A stretch of 7,403 bases of DNA from CAYXGE01 sp964464435 (GTDB taxonomy: Bacteria > Pseudomonadota > Gammaproteobacteria > Burkholderiales > Methylophilaceae). Positions 5,229 through 7,403 of this stretch are shown in pieces. The notes beneath the pieces were generated by a model. The model worked only from the letters and a program-made list of their open reading frames with translations. It was not told the DNA's origin and did not search any database. A program made the translations under genes and the position numbers. The stretch covers positions 1 through 7,403 of the forward strand of contig CAYXGE010000092.1 of assembly GCA_964464435.1 (NCBI GenBank), in the 5' to 3' direction. Position 1 is the stretch's first letter. Every line of letters begins with the position of its first letter.

Positions 5229-7205
5229 ATGAGTGGAATGAGCAGTCTATTGTCAGATAGTCGGGTTTTTGCACCAAGCAAAGAATTTATGGAGCAAGCA
5301 AACCTTTCCGCATCTGACTATCAGGCATTATGTGCAGAAGCTGAGCAAGATTATGCAGGCTACTGGTCAAAATTAGCGCAACAACATCTTAATTGGCAGG
5401 TGCCATTCACCCAGAGCTTAGATGAATCTAACGCGCCGTTTTATCGTTGGTTTGCCGATGGTAAGTTGAATGTTTCATATAATTGTTTAGATAGACATGC
5501 AGCTAGTCAACCAAACAAAACTGCCATTATATTTGAAGCAGATGATGGCACTGTAACGCATGTAAATTATCAAGCGTTGCACGCAAAAGTGTGTGCATTT
5601 GCTAATGCATTAAAGCAATTAGAGTTAGTGATGGGTGACCGTGTGGTGATTTATCTGCCTATGAGCGTAGAGGCAGTGGTGGCGATGCAAGCTTGTGCAC
5701 GCCTTGGTCTAATTCATTCAGTAGTATTTGGCGGGTTTTCAGCAAAAAGCTTGCAAGAGCGCATACAAGATGCGGGCGCGAAACTGGTGATAACTGCAGA
5801 TGGACAAATGCGCGGTGGTAAAGCGATGCCACTCAAGCCAGCAGTAGATGAAGCCATCGCAATGGGGGGCTGTGAATCCGTTAAAAATGTGTTGGTGTAT
5901 CAACGCACAGGGCAAGCGGTCACCATGGGTGCGCAAGATATGTGGTGGCATGATGCTATTGCAGGACAACCAAGTGAGTGTGAGCCTGTTTGGGTAGATG
6001 CAGAGCATCCCTTGTTTTTGCTATATACCTCAGGCTCAACAGGCACACCAAAAGGAGTGCAACATGCATCGGCAGGGTATTTGCTACAAGCATTGCTATC
6101 CATGAAATGGACATTTGATGTAAAAGCCAATGACGTGTTTTGGTGTACTGCCGATGTGGGTTGGATTACTGGGCATAGCTATGTTGCATATGGACCACTA
6201 GCAGCTGGTGTAACACAAGTCATTTTTGAAGGTGTGCCAACTTATCCTGATGCGGGGCGCTTTTGGAAAATGATAGAAGCGCATAAGGTGAGTATTTTTT
6301 ATACCGCACCAACAGCTATCCGATCACTCATTAAATTGGGGGCACATTTACCTAAGCAATATAATTTAAGTAGCCTGCGATTATTGGGTTCTGTTGGTGA
6401 GCCAATTAATCCTGAAGCTTGGATGTGGTACTTTGAAGAGGTGGGCGGTAGTCGTTGCCCAATCGTAGATACATGGTGGCAAACCGAGACGGGCGCGCAT
6501 ATGCTCACTCCATTGCCTGGTGTAACACCTCTTAAACCAGGGTCGTGCTGCCAACCATTTCCTGGTATTCAAATGGCGGTAGTTGACGAATCAAATCAGG
6601 CGGTAAGAGCGGGTGAAAACGGAGTGTTGGTGATTAAAAAACCGTGGCCTTCAATGATTCGTACTATTTGGAATAACCCAGAACGCTATGCGGCTGGATA
6701 CTTTCCTGCTGATTACCATGGTGCATATTTAGCTGGAGATGGCGCTTGCATTGATGCCGATGGTTATTTTTGGATTATGGGGCGCATTGATGATGTGTTA
6801 AACGTTTCTGGTCACCGCTTAGGTACGATGGAAATTGAATCTGCATTAGTAGGCAATAGTATCGTAGCTGAGGCGGCAGTCGTGGGTAAACCACATGATA
6901 TTAAAGGCGAGGCAGTAGTGGCCTACGTAGTGCTTAAAGACAAAGTGCCAGATATTCATACGGAAGCAGGCCGTGAGCATGCTAAACGTATTGTCAATGA
7001 ATTAAGAAATTGGGTAGGCAAAGAAATTGGGCCAATTGCCAAACCTGATGAAATTCGTTTATGTGAGAACTTACCTAAAACACGCTCTGGAAAAATCATG
7101 CGTCGTTTATTACGATCAATTGCAAAAGGCGAGGAAATTACTGCAGATATTTCTACGTTAGATAATCCCGCCATTATTCAACAATTGATGCAGGTGGTGT
7201 CATGA
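5229..7205 (+). CDS. acs: Acetyl-CoA synthetase, AMP-forming (Acs)
   Basis: Acs activates acetate with ATP and CoA through acetyl-AMP in the cytosol. The 658-residue protein is full length for Acs. Seen: the N-terminal acetyl-CoA-synthetase domain (about 14-75), FGGFSAKSLQERI (167-179), the phosphate-binding loop YTSGSTGTPKG (266-276), DVGWITGHSYVAYGPL (309-324), EGVPTYPD (334-341), DTWWQTETG (414-422), GDG with Asp504, GRIDDVLNVSGHR (518-530) and PKTRSGK (616-622). Lys622 is catalytic in the family and the usual target of reversible acetylation. The Trp in WWQTETG is the residue that favours acetate in Acs; PrpE typically has YWQTE at this place and is shorter. Activation of propionate as a side reaction is known for Acs enzymes and would fit the prpBC neighbours. 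Its stop overlaps the acnB start by ATGA, so translation of the two is probably coupled. Confidence 0.93.
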   Translation: MSGMSSLLSDSRVFAPSKEFMEQANLSASDYQALCAEAEQDYAGYWSKLAQQHLNWQVPFTQSLDESNAPFYRWFADGKLNVSYNCLDRHAASQPNKTAIIFEADDGTVTHVNYQALHAKVCAFANALKQLELVMGDRVVIYLPMSVEAVVAMQACARLGLIHSVVFGGFSAKSLQERIQDAGAKLVITADGQMRGGKAMPLKPAVDEAIAMGGCESVKNVLVYQRTGQAVTMGAQDMWWHDAIAGQPSECEPVWVDAEHPLFLLYTSGSTGTPKGVQHASAGYLLQALLSMKWTFDVKANDVFWCTADVGWITGHSYVAYGPLAAGVTQVIFEGVPTYPDAGRFWKMIEAHKVSIFYTAPTAIRSLIKLGAHLPKQYNLSSLRLLGSVGEPINPEAWMWYFEEVGGSRCPIVDTWWQTETGAHMLTPLPGVTPLKPGSCCQPFPGIQMAVVDESNQAVRAGENGVLVIKKPWPSMIRTIWNNPERYAAGYFPADYHGAYLAGDGACIDADGYFWIMGRIDDVLNVSGHRLGTMEIESALVGNSIVAEAAVVGKPHDIKGEAVVAYVVLKDKVPDIHTEAGREHAKRIVNELRNWVGKEIGPIAKPDEIRLCENLPKTRSGKIMRRLLRSIAKGEEITADISTLDNPAIIQQLMQVVS

Positions 7206-7403
7206 GTCAGTTAATTTCAGAATATTTAGCGCATGTGGAAAGTAGGAAAGCGGAAGGCTTGCCTCCGCTTGCGCTTAATTTAGAACAAGTCGTCGCCCTA
7301 ATTGAGCAAGTTAAACAGCCAGAGCCAGAAGAAAGTCGTTTGCTTTTTGACTTACTCTCTAACCGCATCCCTGCTGGGGTAGACCAATCAGCGTATGTGA
7401 AGG
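7202..7403 (+). CDS. acnB: Aconitate hydratase B, AcnB (N-terminus only, cut by window edge)
   Basis: Only 67 codons are visible. They match the N-terminal HEAT-like domain of AcnB: EYLAHVESRKAEGLPPLAL (7-25), a helix ending in EQVKQP (35-40), then LLFDLLSNRIPAGVDQSAYVK (47-67, read in two parts: LLFDLLSNR and IPAGVDQSAYVK). That LLxDLLxxRxPxGVDxxAxVK pattern is characteristic of bacterial AcnB and absent from AcnA/AcnD. AcnB interconverts citrate and isocitrate and in enterobacteria also hydrates 2-methyl-cis-aconitate to 2-methylisocitrate, the PrpB substrate. The ATG overlaps the acs stop by four bases, and AGGTGG (7192-7197) inside acs can serve as ribosome binding site. The Fe-S cluster cysteines and catalytic domain lie outside the window, so integrity cannot be judged. 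Confidence 0.88.
   Translation, partial: MSQLISEYLAHVESRKAEGLPPLALNLEQVVALIEQVKQPEPEESRLLFDLLSNRIPAGVDQSAYVK

Noticed and set aside
5229..7205. Propionyl-CoA synthetase PrpE, suggested by the prpBC neighbours
   Set aside because: The length (658) and the acetate-type WWQTETG and EGVPTYPD motifs match Acs; PrpE usually has YWQTE and is shorter.
1..7403. Mobile elements, CRISPR arrays, tRNA/rRNA genes, toxin or defence genes
   Set aside because: No transposase, long terminal repeats, regularly spaced repeats or RNA gene structure was seen; every gene is metabolic and intact apart from the two cut by the window edges.

Overview
The window looks like chromosomal DNA from a betaproteobacterium of moderate base composition. 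My best guess is Methylophilales (Methylotenera-like). This rests on the PrpC and AcnB types and on family-level knowledge that some Methylophilaceae carry a methylcitric acid cycle. The lineage is an inference: there is no rRNA or other taxonomic marker here.

Layout. Positions 1-4868 hold a tight five-gene operon read on the minus strand. In transcription order it is: a CitE-type CoA-ester lyase paralogue (4868-3984), a tandem hot-dog mesaconyl-CoA hydratase / beta-methylmalyl-CoA dehydratase (Mch; 3994-2909), a second HpcH/HpaI-superfamily CoA-ester lyase resembling malyl-/beta-methylmalyl-CoA lyase (2881-1889), 2-methylisocitrate lyase PrpB (1868-984) and 2-methylcitrate synthase PrpC (959-1, cut by the window edge). 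Gaps are 20-27 bp, or an 11-bp overlap for the first pair. Positions 4869-5228 are a divergent control region. It has a good sigma-70 promoter for the operon, a candidate promoter the other way, an AT-rich palindrome between or over them, and several short hairpins in the leaders. On the plus strand, 5229-7205 is an AMP-forming acetyl-CoA synthetase (Acs). It overlaps by ATGA the start of aconitase AcnB (7202 to the window end, cut).

How the genes fit together (inference from family functions). Mch plus a methylmalyl-CoA lyase would interconvert mesaconyl-CoA with propionyl-CoA and glyoxylate. PrpC then joins propionyl-CoA to oxaloacetate, AcnB can act at the methylaconitate/methylisocitrate step, and PrpB gives pyruvate and succinate. 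Acs supplies acetyl-CoA, and possibly propionyl-CoA by side activity. The locus therefore looks like a C3/C5 acyl-CoA hub that couples a mesaconyl-CoA/glyoxylate module to the methylcitrate cycle, instead of the usual prpBCDE operon. No PrpD, AcnD/PrpF, PrpE, PrpR or CoA-transferase gene lies in the window. The most interesting points are this gene combination, the degenerate signature residues of the first lyase, and the shared divergent promoter/palindrome region. No mobile element, CRISPR, tRNA or rRNA was seen.
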